A DNA stretch of 64,000 nucleotides from Sporosarcina highlanderae (GTDB lineage Bacteria; Bacillota; Bacilli; Bacillales_A; Planococcaceae), in the NCBI RefSeq assembly GCF_030433715.1, contig NZ_JAROCC010000004.1, positions 62,001 to 126,000 of the forward strand. Reading direction: 5' to 3'. Shown piece by piece: positions 21,521-31,805 of the stretch (the stretch's first letter is position 1; every line of letters starts with the position of its first letter). The position numbers and the translations under genes are program-made. The notes under the pieces were generated by a model that was not told the DNA's origin, ran no database searches, and saw nothing but the letters and a program-made list of their open reading frames with translations.

Positions 21521-21841
21521 TTAACCCTTAAAGTCCAAAGTTTTCGGGGATAACAATAGTTGTAGCTCATCACTATTTAAATCTGAAAACCAATTTGCAT
21601 CCCTTTGCTCCTCAATTTGAGTAAAAGTCATAAATTCAGCTGAAGTCAATCGAAGAATGCTGTTCACAATCTCGTGGATGGGCATTTCTTCGATATTTTT
21701 TTTACGCCATTTTCTACGGATGCAAAATTTCCAAATTTCTTCGTTTGTTACAGTCGGATAGCCATAAAGCCGGAATTCTTCCCTTTTGCTCTCAATTGCA
21801 GGCAATGCATGATTGAATTTTTCTTCAAATCGAATCGTCAC
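21521..21841 (-). CDS. comN: ComN-like post-transcriptional regulator
   Basis: Short soluble protein of 106 residues resembling the Bacillales 'post-transcriptional regulator' family (ComN, controls comE mRNA and localises with DivIVA in B. subtilis). Features: basic patch EEIWKFCIRRKWRKKN in the middle, acidic C-terminus. GTG at 21841, with AAGGA about 10 bases upstream, gives the family length; a longer frame to 21994 would run into spoVB on the other strand. Identification leans on position between secDF and spoVB plus general sequence character. Confidence 0.75.
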   Translation of the reverse strand: MTIRFEEKFNHALPAIESKREEFRLYGYPTVTNEEIWKFCIRRKWRKKNIEEMPIHEIVNSILRLTSAEFMTFTQIEEQRDANWFSDLNSDELQLLLSPKTLDFKG

Positions 21842-21938
21842 TCTATCCCATCCTTTCCTGTTCAGTCGTAAATAGACAAACTTGTGCATAGATTTAGTGT
21901 AAACGAAATGACCGGAATTTAGAAGGAGTTGTTTATGA

Positions 21939-23459
21939 ATGTCCACTTTCATCCGTGGAACCGCCATATTAATGATTGCAGTTTTTATGACCAAGCTATT
22001 AGGTTTTGTCTATCGTATCCAGTTTATGAGGGTGGCTGGTGAGGAGGCTGTAGGAATCTATATGACCGCCTATCCCGCCTTTATCTTTTTCCTATCGCTC
22101 GTCCAATTGGGCGTACCGATAGCAGTCGCCAAAGTGATTGCAGAATTGAAGGTAAAAGGTGAAACCGCCAAGTTGCCTGCGGTTATGAAGACAGCAACCG
22201 TTATTACGATTATTACCGGAATTATCTTCATACCATTATCCATTTTATTTATTCCCTATCTTTCAGAAACATTGTTAGGGAATGCCGCATCTTCCACAAC
22301 ATTATATGTCGGAATCGCCATCATACCGATTGCGGCTGTTTGCGGTCTGATAAGAGGGTACTTTCAAGGAATCGTTAGGATTGAAGAAACGGCTTGGTCT
22401 CAAATTATTGAACAAATTTTCCGGATCGTTTTAATAACTTGGATGTTGCCGATGTTCCTAACTCCAGATAACAACGCAATGAATGCCGCCTATGCAATGG
22501 GTATCACCTTACTTGCAGAAGGACTTTCAGCTTGTTATTTATGGTTCAAATATCACCAGCATAAGAAACGCGAACGAAATCCTATAGTTCAAAAGAGAGA
22601 AAAGTATCCAATGGGGCCAATCTTGTCGATTGCTCTACCTTCCTCAGGAAGCAGGTTATTCGGTACGTTTACTTGGTTTTTGGAGCCAATCATCTTTTTG
22701 CGCGCACTTTCTTTAGCTGGTGTCGGTGCGGTTGCTGCCACATCGCTTTACGGCATTATCTCTGGGGTTTTAATACCGTTACTGCTATTCCCTTCATTCA
22801 TTCCCTACGCCTTGTCTGTTGTCCTTGTGCCAGCTGTGAGTGGGGCAGCTGCCTCCAGCAATAAAAAGAAGCTTCAAGAACGGATTCAACTGGCTTTACG
22901 TCTTTCAGCACTGACGGGTGCTTTTGCAGCGGCAGTATTTTATGTTCATGGACAGGAGTTAGCTGAAAAGTTATTCAAAATTTCCGAAGGCGGTTCCTAT
23001 ATGTCATTATTGGCTCCTGTCTTTTTCTTCTACTATATCCAAGGGCCGTTATATTCGATTTTGCAAGCTACCGGTGACGCAAAAGCCGGCATGATGAATT
23101 CTGTATATGGAGGAATTGCAAAATTAGGAGTGATGTTCATTTTGGCATCACAGCCTGGTTTGCAGGAAACAGGCGCTGTTCTCGCAATCGGCTTTGGCGT
23201 GCTGGTTACCTCATTCCTCCATATTGCTACTTTAAGGAAGAACAAAGCTGCCGCGGCCGGTTTTACAATGTTTGCTTTGCCATATGTATCATTCATCATG
23301 ACGGCGGTCATGCGTCCTATTTTCGTTCCGATCGGACAATTCGGATTGTTGGTTGAATGTCTTGTTACAACGGCTTTCCTCCTTGTAATCCTCCTGTTAT
23401 TTGGTCAAGTAAAGAAAAATGACGTATTAATGCTAAAAAGGCTTGTTAAACTTTATTGA
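21939..23459 (+). CDS. spoVB: Stage V sporulation protein B (MOP-family flippase)
   Basis: Multi-pass (about 14 helices) MATE/MOP exporter of the SpoVB-MurJ group, needed for spore cortex synthesis, probably moving lipid II or a related lipid-linked precursor. Begins STFIRGTAILMIAVFMTKLLGFVYRI, then GVPIAVAKVIAE, typical of SpoVB. Length 506 fits. ATG 21939 has AAGGAG about 10 bases upstream. Divergent from comN. Paralogues (SpoVB-like YtgP, Amj) exist in the family, so the exact subtype rests on position. Confidence 0.92.
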   Translation: MSTFIRGTAILMIAVFMTKLLGFVYRIQFMRVAGEEAVGIYMTAYPAFIFFLSLVQLGVPIAVAKVIAELKVKGETAKLPAVMKTATVITIITGIIFIPLSILFIPYLSETLLGNAASSTTLYVGIAIIPIAAVCGLIRGYFQGIVRIEETAWSQIIEQIFRIVLITWMLPMFLTPDNNAMNAAYAMGITLLAEGLSACYLWFKYHQHKKRERNPIVQKREKYPMGPILSIALPSSGSRLFGTFTWFLEPIIFLRALSLAGVGAVAATSLYGIISGVLIPLLLFPSFIPYALSVVLVPAVSGAAASSNKKKLQERIQLALRLSALTGAFAAAVFYVHGQELAEKLFKISEGGSYMSLLAPVFFFYYIQGPLYSILQATGDAKAGMMNSVYGGIAKLGVMFILASQPGLQETGAVLAIGFGVLVTSFLHIATLRKNKAAAAGFTMFALPYVSFIMTAVMRPIFVPIGQFGLLVECLVTTAFLLVILLLFGQVKKNDVLMLKRLVKLY

Positions 23460-24094
23460 TATTCTTCTTTTAGTTGGAAATGCAGCACTTCATCTTCATA
23501 GGAGCAATAGAAAACCTGCTCGGCATCATTGACGCCTAATTCCCTTAATTCGTCAACGAGCCACCTCTCGGATTTTCCAATAATTTCGAGATGACGGCTT
23601 TGGATTACACCATCTGAAATGAGCGCAAGAACTGGCTGGGTTTGGTCATGCTTAAAAACCGAAAGATTTCCCGATGGCTCTAAGTAGGCATAGGAGACTT
23701 CACGTACTGAACCAATTTGCTGTTCACGAAGTTGTTGGAATAGATCATCCATATTATACCTTTGTTTCCTCATTTCCTTTTCTTGTATGACACCATTTTC
23801 AATGATTACAGTTGGATCTCCATCTACAAGATCTCTGAATTTCTTGCTCTTCAAAGAAATATAGGAAGTTAGCAGCTGGATACCTAAGAGGACGAGCATG
23901 GGTAATATTGTATGGCTTATTTTCTTATCGGGCGATTCAAGAGCAATTGCGACGACTTCCGCAATGATAACAAACACAACAACATCAATAACACTTAATT
24001 CCCCGACTTCACGTTTCCCCATTACTCGAAGAATTATTAATACGAGCACATACAAAAAAACAGTCCGAACTCCAATTATTAATAGATCATACAA
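23453..24094 (-). CDS. DUF421 membrane protein (YrbG/YetF family)
   Basis: Protein of 213 residues with three N-terminal membrane helices (about 4-22, 32-50, 58-80; LVLIILRVMGKREVGELSVIDVVV is the family signature region) and a two-part cytoplasmic domain (GDPTVIIENGVIQEKEMRK, NMDDLFQQLREQ). Family function is unsettled; B. subtilis paralogues such as YetF have been linked to lipid packing. Convergent with spoVB: their 3' ends overlap by 7 bp. Matches yrbG by position. Confidence 0.9.
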   Translation of the reverse strand: MYDLLIIGVRTVFLYVLVLIILRVMGKREVGELSVIDVVVFVIIAEVVAIALESPDKKISHTILPMLVLLGIQLLTSYISLKSKKFRDLVDGDPTVIIENGVIQEKEMRKQRYNMDDLFQQLREQQIGSVREVSYAYLEPSGNLSVFKHDQTQPVLALISDGVIQSRHLEIIGKSERWLVDELRELGVNDAEQVFYCSYEDEVLHFQLKEEYQ

Positions 24095-24153
24095 AGTAAT
24101 TCCTCCTATCCAAATAAGGATGTCTTATCTGAGGAAGGAATATACAAAATAAG

Positions 24154-24193
24154 AAAGAGGCAGCAACACAGTGAACTGTGTAACTGCCTCTTT
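24154..24193 (-). terminator. Terminator after yajC
   Basis: Minus strand AAAGAGGCAG / CTGCCTCTTT stem with an inner ACACAGT / ACTGTGT stem, followed by CTTATTTT. Confidence 0.85.
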
Positions 24194-24201
24194 AAACGTT
24201 T

Positions 24202-24474
24202 TTAAGATGCGCTTCCGTCAACAACACGGCCTACAGCTTGTCTATCGAATTGCAATGTTGTACCATCTGCAACTTTCAAGAATACAGAACCTTCATCAAC
24301 TGCGTCGATTACGCCGTGGATACCGCCAATCGTGATAACTTTATCACCACGTTTTAAGCTCTCTTGCATTTGTTTCGTCTGTTTTTGCCTTTTTTGTGCA
24401 GGTCGAATCAGTAAAAACCACATGATTGCGAACATCGCGATAATTGGTAAAAAAGTACCTAATGAGTCACCCAT
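24202..24474 (-). CDS. yajC: Preprotein translocase subunit YajC
   Basis: Small Sec-accessory membrane protein of 90 residues: one membrane helix (about 6-22, LGTFLPIIAMFAIMWFLLIR), then the signature RPAQKRQKQTKQMQESLKRG and GDKVITIGGIHG. It is the last gene of ruvA-ruvB-queA-tgt-yajC, the usual Bacillales cluster. Confidence 0.95.
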   Translation of the reverse strand: MGDSLGTFLPIIAMFAIMWFLLIRPAQKRQKQTKQMQESLKRGDKVITIGGIHGVIDAVDEGSVFLKVADGTTLQFDRQAVGRVVDGSAS

Positions 24475-24512
24475 ATTATTCCCCCCTCTTCTCTCGGTTT
24501 ATTATACAAGAT

Positions 24513-25670
<1,158 letters not shown>

Positions 25671-25689
25671 TCAAGGAATATAATTCCCA

Positions 25690-26730
25690 TTACTTTTTTG
25701 GAGGCTTTATAAACATTGCATCACCAAAACTGAAGAATCGGTATTTCTCTTTTACCGCTTCTTTATATGCAGCCAAAATATGGTCACGAGTTGCCATAGT
25801 CGATATTAACATAATTAACGTCGATTTCGGTAAATGGAAATTCGTCAACATCCCGTCAAGAATACTGAATTCATAGCCCGGATAGATGAAGATGGAAGTC
25901 CAACCGCTTGTCGGAATGATTTTCCCATCATTTTGCGAAGCGATTGTTTCGAGTGTACGGGCTGAGGTTGTACCGACAGCAATGATATTGCCGCCTTTTG
26001 ACTTCGCGTCGTTAATCGCTTTTGCTGCACTTTCTGTTACATGATAATACTCCGAGTGCATCGTATGCTCTTCAATCGTATCAGAACTGACTGGGCGGAA
26101 TGTACCTAACCCTACATGTAAAGTGATAAACTCGACACCAATGCCTTTTTCTTTAATTTCCTGCAAAATTTCTTCAGTGAAATGCAGACCGGCTGTAGGA
26201 GCCGCGGCTGACCCTCTTTCTTTTGCAAAAACCGTTTGATAACGTGATTGATCGTCTAGAGTTTCGGTGATGTAAGGAGGCAGGGGCATCTGTCCTAATT
26301 CATCCAATAGTTCATAGAAGATTCCTTCATAATGGAATTTGAATATCCTTCCACCTTGCTCAAGGATATCGGTGCATTCTGCCTGTAACCTACCATCACC
26401 GAACGATATGACAGTTCCGACTTTGACTCGTTTTGCAGGTTTCACAAGTGTTTCCCATTCATCTTGACCGTTTTCTTTCAAGAGGAGAACTTCGATTGAT
26501 GCACCAGTCTCTTCTTTTACTCCGATCAAACGAGCGGGAAGAACTCGTGTGTCGTTCAGAACGATTACATCTCCCGCCTGTAGCTCATCGACAATTTGCC
26601 GGAACTTTTTATGTTCCACTTCCCCTGTAACTTTGTCTAATACCATTAGTCGGCTTGCCGTACGGTCTTTTAAAGGTGTTTGTGCTATTAGACTTTCCGG
26701 CAATTCAAAGTCGAAATCATTTACATCCAT
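25690..26730 (-). CDS. queA: S-adenosylmethionine:tRNA ribosyltransferase-isomerase QueA
   Basis: Converts preQ1 in tRNA to epoxyqueuosine using SAM as ribosyl donor. Family text: [18 protein letters not shown] at the N-terminus, [16 protein letters not shown] near 55-70, [12 protein letters not shown] near 175, [19 protein letters not shown] near 300. Length 346. Located between ruvB and tgt. Confidence 0.98.
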   Translation of the reverse strand: MDVNDFDFELPESLIAQTPLKDRTASRLMVLDKVTGEVEHKKFRQIVDELQAGDVIVLNDTRVLPARLIGVKEETGASIEVLLLKENGQDEWETLVKPAKRVKVGTVISFGDGRLQAECTDILEQGGRIFKFHYEGIFYELLDELGQMPLPPYITETLDDQSRYQTVFAKERGSAAAPTAGLHFTEEILQEIKEKGIGVEFITLHVGLGTFRPVSSDTIEEHTMHSEYYHVTESAAKAINDAKSKGGNIIAVGTTSARTLETIASQNDGKIIPTSGWTSIFIYPGYEFSILDGMLTNFHLPKSTLIMLISTMATRDHILAAYKEAVKEKYRFFSFGDAMFIKPPKK

Positions 26731-26767
26731 AATTTGTGAAGACTCCTTCTATCATTAACTGTTTTCA

Positions 26768-27772
26768 TTAGTTTACCGTTTCTGGCGCAGGAAAGCCAAA
26801 ATGGTCGTATGCAAGTTGTGTTGCGATTCTTCCGCGTGGTGTCCTTTGTAGGAAACCGATTTGCAGTAAATAGGGTTCGTAAACGTCCTCAATGGTGATG
26901 GATTCTTCCCCGATACTTGCTGCTATTGTATCAATTCCAACTGGGCCCCCACGAAATCTCTCGATCATGCCTAAGAGTAATTTATGGTCAATATGATCTA
27001 AACCATGGGAATCGACTTGTAGCATTTCAAGGGCTTCGTTTGCGATTTCAGAAGTAATGCTTCCATTGCCCCTTACTTGCGCGTAGTCCCGTACTCTTCT
27101 TAGAAGTCTGTTCGCGATTCGCGGTGTTCCCCTTGACCTTTTAGCGATTTCCATAGCTGCCCCTTCATCGATAACAACGTCGAATAGGTTTGCGCTTCTT
27201 GTGACAATCTCTTTTAAAGGCTTTTCTCCATAATATTCAAGACGAAGTGGTACGCCGAAACGATCCCTTAGAGGTGCGGATAAAGAGCCTGCTCTTGTTG
27301 TTGCTCCTATCAGTGTGAATGGAGGTAGGTCAAGGCGGATCGATTTCGCGGATGGCCCTTTACCGACTACTATGTCGAGGCAAAAGTCTTCCATAGCTGG
27401 GTAGAGCACTTCTTCGATTGATCGGTTCAGACGGTGGATCTCGTCGATGAAAAGAACATCGCCCGGTTCCAAAGATGAAACGACAGCTGCAAGATCCCCT
27501 GGTCGTTCAATAGCGGGGCCGCTTGTCATTTTCACGTTGACATCCATCTCATTGGCAATAACTGTTGCCAATGTAGTTTTCCCGAGTCCCGGCGGACCGT
27601 AAAGAAGGACATGATCCAGACTTTCATTCCTTCCTTTTGCAGCTTGGATGAAAATACTCAGATTGTCCTTTACAGTTTCCTGTCCAATATATTGTTTGAG
27701 CGTCTGCGGGCGCAACGATTGTTCGAAGCTATCGTCGAAACCAGATTGTTCACTTGAAATGACTCGCTCCAT
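26768..27772 (-). CDS. ruvB: Holliday junction branch-migration helicase RuvB
   Basis: Hexameric AAA+ motor that drives branch migration with RuvA. Walker [10 protein letters not shown] near residue 60, Walker [12 protein letters not shown] near 110, sensor 1 [12 protein letters not shown], arginine finger in LRDRFG, C-terminal winged helix ending [13 protein letters not shown]. 334 residues. 33 bp after ruvA. Confidence 0.98.
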   Translation of the reverse strand: MERVISSEQSGFDDSFEQSLRPQTLKQYIGQETVKDNLSIFIQAAKGRNESLDHVLLYGPPGLGKTTLATVIANEMDVNVKMTSGPAIERPGDLAAVVSSLEPGDVLFIDEIHRLNRSIEEVLYPAMEDFCLDIVVGKGPSAKSIRLDLPPFTLIGATTRAGSLSAPLRDRFGVPLRLEYYGEKPLKEIVTRSANLFDVVIDEGAAMEIAKRSRGTPRIANRLLRRVRDYAQVRGNGSITSEIANEALEMLQVDSHGLDHIDHKLLLGMIERFRGGPVGIDTIAASIGEESITIEDVYEPYLLQIGFLQRTPRGRIATQLAYDHFGFPAPETVN

Positions 27773-27805
27773 GCCTGCCCATTCCTCCTTTCAAATAGAC
27801 TTCGG

Positions 27806-28417
27806 TTAATTCTGTTTCAATAGCAAGCGCAACGCAAGTTTCATATAGCCTTCTGTATCTAATTCTTCCTTTTGCATTGCTGTTCTAACTTTTGTCAGTT
27901 CCCGCTGCGAATAGCCAAGTGCCTGTAATGCAAGGATTGCTTCTTCCAACGCATCATTTTCAACCATAGACAAAAGTGTTGCTTCCTCATCGGGCATTTC
28001 AATTTCGGAAAATAAATCAGCTAACTTACCCTTCAAATCGAGGATCATCTGTCTTGCGGTCTTTTTACCGACACCTGGGAATTTGACCAAGAAAGTTTCG
28101 TCTTCCCGTTCAATTGCTCCTACGACCTGAGATGGGATGCCGCTCGCCAAAATTGCAAGTGCCCCTTTCGGACCGATTCCCGAAACAGTGATGAGTTTTT
28201 TGAACAGTTCGCGCTGTTCCAGCGATTTGAATCCTAATAACCACTGCATGTCTTCTCTTACATGCAAATACGTATATACTTGCTGAACCTCTTCTGTCCG
28301 GTGAAATGCATATGGATTAGGCGTCATAATCTGCCAGCCAACGCCCCCCTGCTCGAGCGTTATGTATTCTGGTGTCACACGTGTGACGATTCCTTTTATA
28401 TAATCGTACAAATCCAT
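27806..28417 (-). CDS. ruvA: Holliday junction DNA-binding protein RuvA
   Basis: Tetrameric junction-binding partner of RuvB. N-terminal OB fold (1-62), two helix-hairpin-helix motifs ([16 protein letters not shown] and [16 protein letters not shown]), C-terminal domain III that contacts RuvB. 203 residues. First gene of the cluster; the region before it holds an extended -10 promoter and a LexA-box-like sequence. Confidence 0.97.
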   Translation of the reverse strand: MDLYDYIKGIVTRVTPEYITLEQGGVGWQIMTPNPYAFHRTEEVQQVYTYLHVREDMQWLLGFKSLEQRELFKKLITVSGIGPKGALAILASGIPSQVVGAIEREDETFLVKFPGVGKKTARQMILDLKGKLADLFSEIEMPDEEATLLSMVENDALEEAILALQALGYSQRELTKVRTAMQKEELDTEGYMKLALRLLLKQN

Positions 28418-28440
28418 TCTCCCCCTAAAGTATAGAAACT

Positions 28441-28465
28441 ATTATAGCATACGAACGGATTTTCT
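28441..28465 (-). promoter_or_regulatory. ruvA promoter (extended -10) with a LexA-box-like site
   Basis: Minus strand TGCTATAAT (28441-28449) is an extended -10. Immediately next to it, 28452-28465 reads (plus strand) CGAACGGATTTTCT, close to the Bacillus LexA consensus CGAAC-N4-GTTC with two mismatches in the right half. ruvAB is SOS-controlled in B. subtilis; here the site is weaker than consensus, so control by LexA is inference. Confidence 0.45.
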
Positions 28466-28509
28466 ATCTATAGATGTGATAAGGACTGGCCCACTTCAAT
28501 TAAAAAAGC

Positions 28510-28538
28510 AAAAAAATAAGCCGCTGTCGAAGCGGCTT
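28510..28538 (-). terminator. Terminator after the coat kinase gene
   Basis: Minus strand AAGCCGC / GCGGCTT stem (28518-28524 and 28532-28538) followed by ATTTTTTT. Confidence 0.85.
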
Positions 28539-28546
28539 TGCATCAG

Positions 28547-29416
28547 TTAATTCATATTCCGTTCAACATCATACCATAGTTTCGGCCATGCAGAGAGGGC
28601 GCTTTCTGTAAAAGGTATGAGTTTCCTTGCAAGACTATACTGTTTGTTCTTAGGTAGGTTTAAAAGATGCAACCATTCCCTTAACAGCTCATTCGGATAA
28701 AACAACATGGATTTTGAAGCATTATCCAAATCATTCAAGGCAGATTGTTCCGCCAAGAGAAATTCAAGATTATAACCGACATTCGGAAGAACACGATGCA
28801 TCCAAAGTGCAAGCTCAGTTCCGGAGGGACCCGTACACGCAAGATCAAAATCGATGAAGCGGATCAGTCCATTTTCATCACGCAAAATATTATGATGGAC
28901 AACATCTCCGTGAAGTAGAGTCTGGCCAAAAGGTTGATGGTATTGCTTCTTTATCATAGGAAGTGCTTTTTTCCCGAAAAGAATAATATCATCAACCGTC
29001 TTTTTACCAAGATAGTTTTCACAGGACAAACGATTATCAATGAAACGCTCCAGTCTTTCTTGCCATTTATCAATCAGCTGGTATCTGTGAAGATACTGGG
29101 AAGCATCCCAATCAATCTGCTCTTTTGTTTGATGTAATGCTTGAAGAGCCAACAGGGAATCCGTACGGTCTGCCCTTCTCCTGAAGTTGACCGGTTTTGT
29201 CCCTTCAATCCAAGGCTGCATGATGTATAAAGGATCTTCCGTAGAAATGATCGGCACAATATGCGGAAATCGTATAGCTTGTAGTTGTCGGTGGACATAC
29301 TCCACTTTCACTGCCGTTGATCGGGCTTTATATTTCTTTAACGAATAGGCGGCTTCGCCTTCCACTAACTTCCAAACATTTTCCTTTACTTTCCGGATAT
29401 TTTTTTCCAGCGCCAT
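28547..29416 (-). CDS. Spore-coat-type protein kinase-like protein (CotS/YsxE/YutH group)
   Basis: Protein of 289 residues with an aminoglycoside-phosphotransferase/kinase fold: Brenner motif LLHGDVVHHNIL (HGD 169-171, N176) and the metal-binding IDFD at 188-191. The N-lobe is short and has a GE(A)AYSLKKYK region where the ATP lysine would be. The spore coat proteins CotS, YsxE and YutH of Bacillus belong to this group. It follows safA by 7 bp, which supports a coat role. The ribosome site before ATG 29416 is weak, so translation may depend on safA. Substrate unknown. Confidence 0.75.
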   Translation of the reverse strand: MALEKNIRKVKENVWKLVEGEAAYSLKKYKARSTAVKVEYVHRQLQAIRFPHIVPIISTEDPLYIMQPWIEGTKPVNFRRRADRTDSLLALQALHQTKEQIDWDASQYLHRYQLIDKWQERLERFIDNRLSCENYLGKKTVDDIILFGKKALPMIKKQYHQPFGQTLLHGDVVHHNILRDENGLIRFIDFDLACTGPSGTELALWMHRVLPNVGYNLEFLLAEQSALNDLDNASKSMLFYPNELLREWLHLLNLPKNKQYSLARKLIPFTESALSAWPKLWYDVERNMN

Positions 29417-29423
29417 ACGCCGG

Positions 29424-30701
29424 TCAGCATCCGCAGCCGTTATTATCCATCGGATTGAATTGTTGCATTGGATACATTTGGGTTGGGTACATTTGATTCA
29501 TCGGATACATTTGTTGCATCGGCATTGATTGCATCGGCATCGGTTGCATTGGTTGCATTGGTTGCATTGGTTGCATTGGTTGCATTTGTTGCATTTGTTG
29601 CATTGGCATCGTTTGCATCGGTTGCATAGGCATCATATTCATCGGCAAAAAGCATGGAAAATTCATAGGGTATTGATGGCACTCACAAGAACAAGGTGTT
29701 TGCCATTGATAATTTGCTCCAAACATTTCCTGCGGATTCATCATACCACCTTGATTTGGTTGGAATTCCGGCGAAATCATTTGCGGAATATATGCCTGTT
29801 CAGGCGGGCAATTCACCATTTCCTCGAAATTTGGTAGTTGCATTGTTGGAGACTCCGTCAACTCCCAACCACTTATCGGATATTCTGGTGAAGCTCCTAC
29901 CCCACTACCAGGAATAATTGGGGACTCTTCGAATTCCTCTGATTCCTCACTAATATCCATTAAAGGCGGCTTTACTCCCAACTGAGCAGGGAAGGTTGGA
30001 ACTTCAGGTATCTGCGGCGGCATCTGCATTTCCGGTTGTGGTGAAGGCGGTATAAAACTCGGTTGGGTAAATGCTGGTTGGGTAATCGGGAAGCAATCAG
30101 CATCATATATTGGCACCCAACCACAAGGCATCGGCATGATCGGTTGATAACAACAAGGCATAGGCATCGGCATAGGCATAGGCATCGGGATTGGCATTGG
30201 CTGTGCAGTAGGCGGTTGCATTACGGGTGGGGCTGGTTGCTCCATTACCGGTGGAGCAGTTGGCTGCTCTACAGGTGGCATCGGCGGCTGCATGACCGGA
30301 GGCTTTTCTAATACAGGCGGCAAAGGAATAGGCGGCTTCATTTGCGGCGGCTTTGCCGGTTGCTTCGGCGCTGAAGGCTTTACCGGATGTGTGGGTTTCT
30401 CCATTGGCGGCGCTGCAGGTTGATGATGGTGTTTCTCCATTGGCGGCACTGCAGGTTGATGATGGTGTTTCTCCTTTGGCGGCGCTGCAGGTTGATGATG
30501 GTGTTTCTCAGGCATTTTTTCCGGACCTTTCCCACTCGACTTATGTTCCGCCTTCTTCGGCAGGAATATCTTCATACCCGGTACAATATAATCCGGGTTC
30601 GCTAAATGGGCATTGACCCTTTTCAATTCTTCAAAAGGGATACCGTACTGTCGTGCAATCTTCCACAACGTATCCCCTTTTACAACAATATGGACATCCA
30701 C
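29424..30701 (-). CDS. safA: SafA-like spore coat morphogenetic protein (LysM plus Pro/Met-rich repeats)
   Basis: Inner-coat organiser in Bacillus that binds cortex peptidoglycan through LysM and recruits coat proteins. A single LysM domain is at residues 4-49 (HIVVKGDTLWKIARQYGIPF to KIFLPKK). The rest (about 375 residues) is low-complexity: histidine blocks HHHQPA repeated three times, Pro/Met runs, two Cys-containing segments, and a C-terminal QPMQPM-type repeat ending NNGCGC. GTG at 30701 is preceded by GGAAGGGGG at 9 bases; the upstream in-frame codons overlap the promoter. 425 residues. Upstream of ruvA as safA is in B. subtilis. Confidence 0.85.
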   Translation of the reverse strand: MDVHIVVKGDTLWKIARQYGIPFEELKRVNAHLANPDYIVPGMKIFLPKKAEHKSSGKGPEKMPEKHHHQPAAPPKEKHHHQPAVPPMEKHHHQPAAPPMEKPTHPVKPSAPKQPAKPPQMKPPIPLPPVLEKPPVMQPPMPPVEQPTAPPVMEQPAPPVMQPPTAQPMPIPMPMPMPMPMPCCYQPIMPMPCGWVPIYDADCFPITQPAFTQPSFIPPSPQPEMQMPPQIPEVPTFPAQLGVKPPLMDISEESEEFEESPIIPGSGVGASPEYPISGWELTESPTMQLPNFEEMVNCPPEQAYIPQMISPEFQPNQGGMMNPQEMFGANYQWQTPCSCECHQYPMNFPCFLPMNMMPMQPMQTMPMQQMQQMQPMQPMQPMQPMQPMPMQSMPMQQMYPMNQMYPTQMYPMQQFNPMDNNGCGC

Positions 30702-30727
30702 TAACAAAATCCCCCTTCCATCAATCC

Positions 30728-30757
30728 ATCGTATGAATGAACGCCCGTCTATGTGAC
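30728..30757 (-). promoter_or_regulatory. Candidate sigma-E promoter of safA
   Basis: Minus strand CATACGAT (30728-30735), close to the sigma-E -10 CATACAAT, with GTCACATA 14 bases upstream as a weaker -35. Spacing fits sigma-E; B. subtilis safA is sigma-E dependent. Confidence 0.45.
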
Positions 30758-30852
30758 GCAATTTCGTGATTGGCGCCCTCTCTCATACTATGTATATTGC
30801 AGAAAAGGGTCTATTATTCATCAAAAGCAAAGGTTATCCATTTAACACAAAA

Positions 30853-30885
30853 CACCCTTGAACCGAAATAATTCAGTTCAAGGGT
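30853..30885 (-). terminator. Terminator after pheA
   Basis: Minus strand ACCCTTGAAC / GTTCAAGGGT stem followed by GTTTTG, right after the pheA stop. Confidence 0.82.
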
Positions 30886-30890
30886 ATTGG

Positions 30891-31754
30891 TTAATACGTA
30901 TAATACGAGCCGAATGAGCGAACGGAGCAATTCAACGCCGCAAGCTCCTCAAGGGCACCTTTCATCATTGGTTGCTCTTCGTTTTCCATTACATCTATTA
31001 TGAAAAAATAATTTCCTAATCCCGTCTTCATAGGCCTGGATTCAATTTTACTAAGATTGAGTTTACGCCAAGCAAAGACGGAAAGAATTTGGTGAAGTAC
31101 CCCAGATCGATCGTCCTCAGGCAATTTCACCATTAAGGTTGTTTTTGCTCTTTCTGAATGGTTAGGAAGATCCAAATGACCTTTTCGAAGGGACAAAACA
31201 ACAAATCGGGTATGGTTAAAATGGAAATCATGTATATTTTCTTCTGCTATATGTAGGTTGTATTTTTCAGCCGCCAATCGATTGCCAATGGCCGCTATAC
31301 TAAGTTCCGGATTTTCGGAAACGTGTTTTGCCGCAGCTGCTGTTGATGTAGTCTGCATCAATGGTGTACGCCGATAATGATATTGCAGATATTTATGGCA
31401 TTGAGCAAGTGCTACCGGATGGGAATGTATTGATTCAATTTGTCCTGATTTTTCCTTCATTTTTTTATTCACCATGAGATGCTGTTCAATCGCCATCGAT
31501 ATTTCAGCATTGATAAATAACTCGCTACCATGGAATAAATAATCGATTGTCATCGGAACTGAACCTTCCAAAGCATTTTCGAGGGGAACAATTGCATAAG
31601 CGACCTTCCCCTCCTCCACTGCTTCTATACAATCCGGTATGGTTGGTTGTGGAACAAGGCCTGCACTTCCAAAAAGGGTTGTTGCTGCAATATGTGTAAA
31701 AGACGCTTCCGGTCCCAAATAGGCGACCGTCGGCTTGTATTGCGTTTCAGACAT
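30891..31754 (-). CDS. pheA: Prephenate dehydratase
   Basis: Converts prephenate to phenylpyruvate for phenylalanine synthesis. Catalytic PDT domain about 9-190 (VAYLGPEASFTHIAA, VPLENALEGSV, and the catalytic-threonine motif NHTRFVVLS), then a C-terminal ACT domain (about 205-285, with the ESRPMKTGLGNYFFIID phenylalanine-binding motif), so feedback inhibition is expected. ATG 31754 has GGGAGGAACAGATA before it; 287 residues. Monofunctional, no chorismate mutase part. Confidence 0.96.
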   Translation of the reverse strand: MSETQYKPTVAYLGPEASFTHIAATTLFGSAGLVPQPTIPDCIEAVEEGKVAYAIVPLENALEGSVPMTIDYLFHGSELFINAEISMAIEQHLMVNKKMKEKSGQIESIHSHPVALAQCHKYLQYHYRRTPLMQTTSTAAAAKHVSENPELSIAAIGNRLAAEKYNLHIAEENIHDFHFNHTRFVVLSLRKGHLDLPNHSERAKTTLMVKLPEDDRSGVLHQILSVFAWRKLNLSKIESRPMKTGLGNYFFIIDVMENEEQPMMKGALEELAALNCSVRSFGSYYTY

Positions 31755-31805
31755 TATCTGTTCCTCCCAATTCTCTACCTGCAAGTACAGTTTTATTTTT
31801 ATAGG

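Noticed and set aside
29529..29635. CRISPR-like or minisatellite array
   Set aside because: The repeat unit is about 9-10 bases without unique spacers and lies inside the safA coding sequence.
29443..30616. Long alternative frames (rich in Asn-Ala-Thr, Leu-His or Trp-Arg) overlapping the safA repeats
   Set aside because: They are shadows of the short-period DNA repeat read in other frames; only the LysM-containing frame has a start, ribosome site and family match.
30781..30800. CATAGTAT (minus strand) upstream of safA as the sigma-E -10
   Set aside because: No -35 lies at 13-15 bases; the CATACGAT site nearer to the start is a better candidate.
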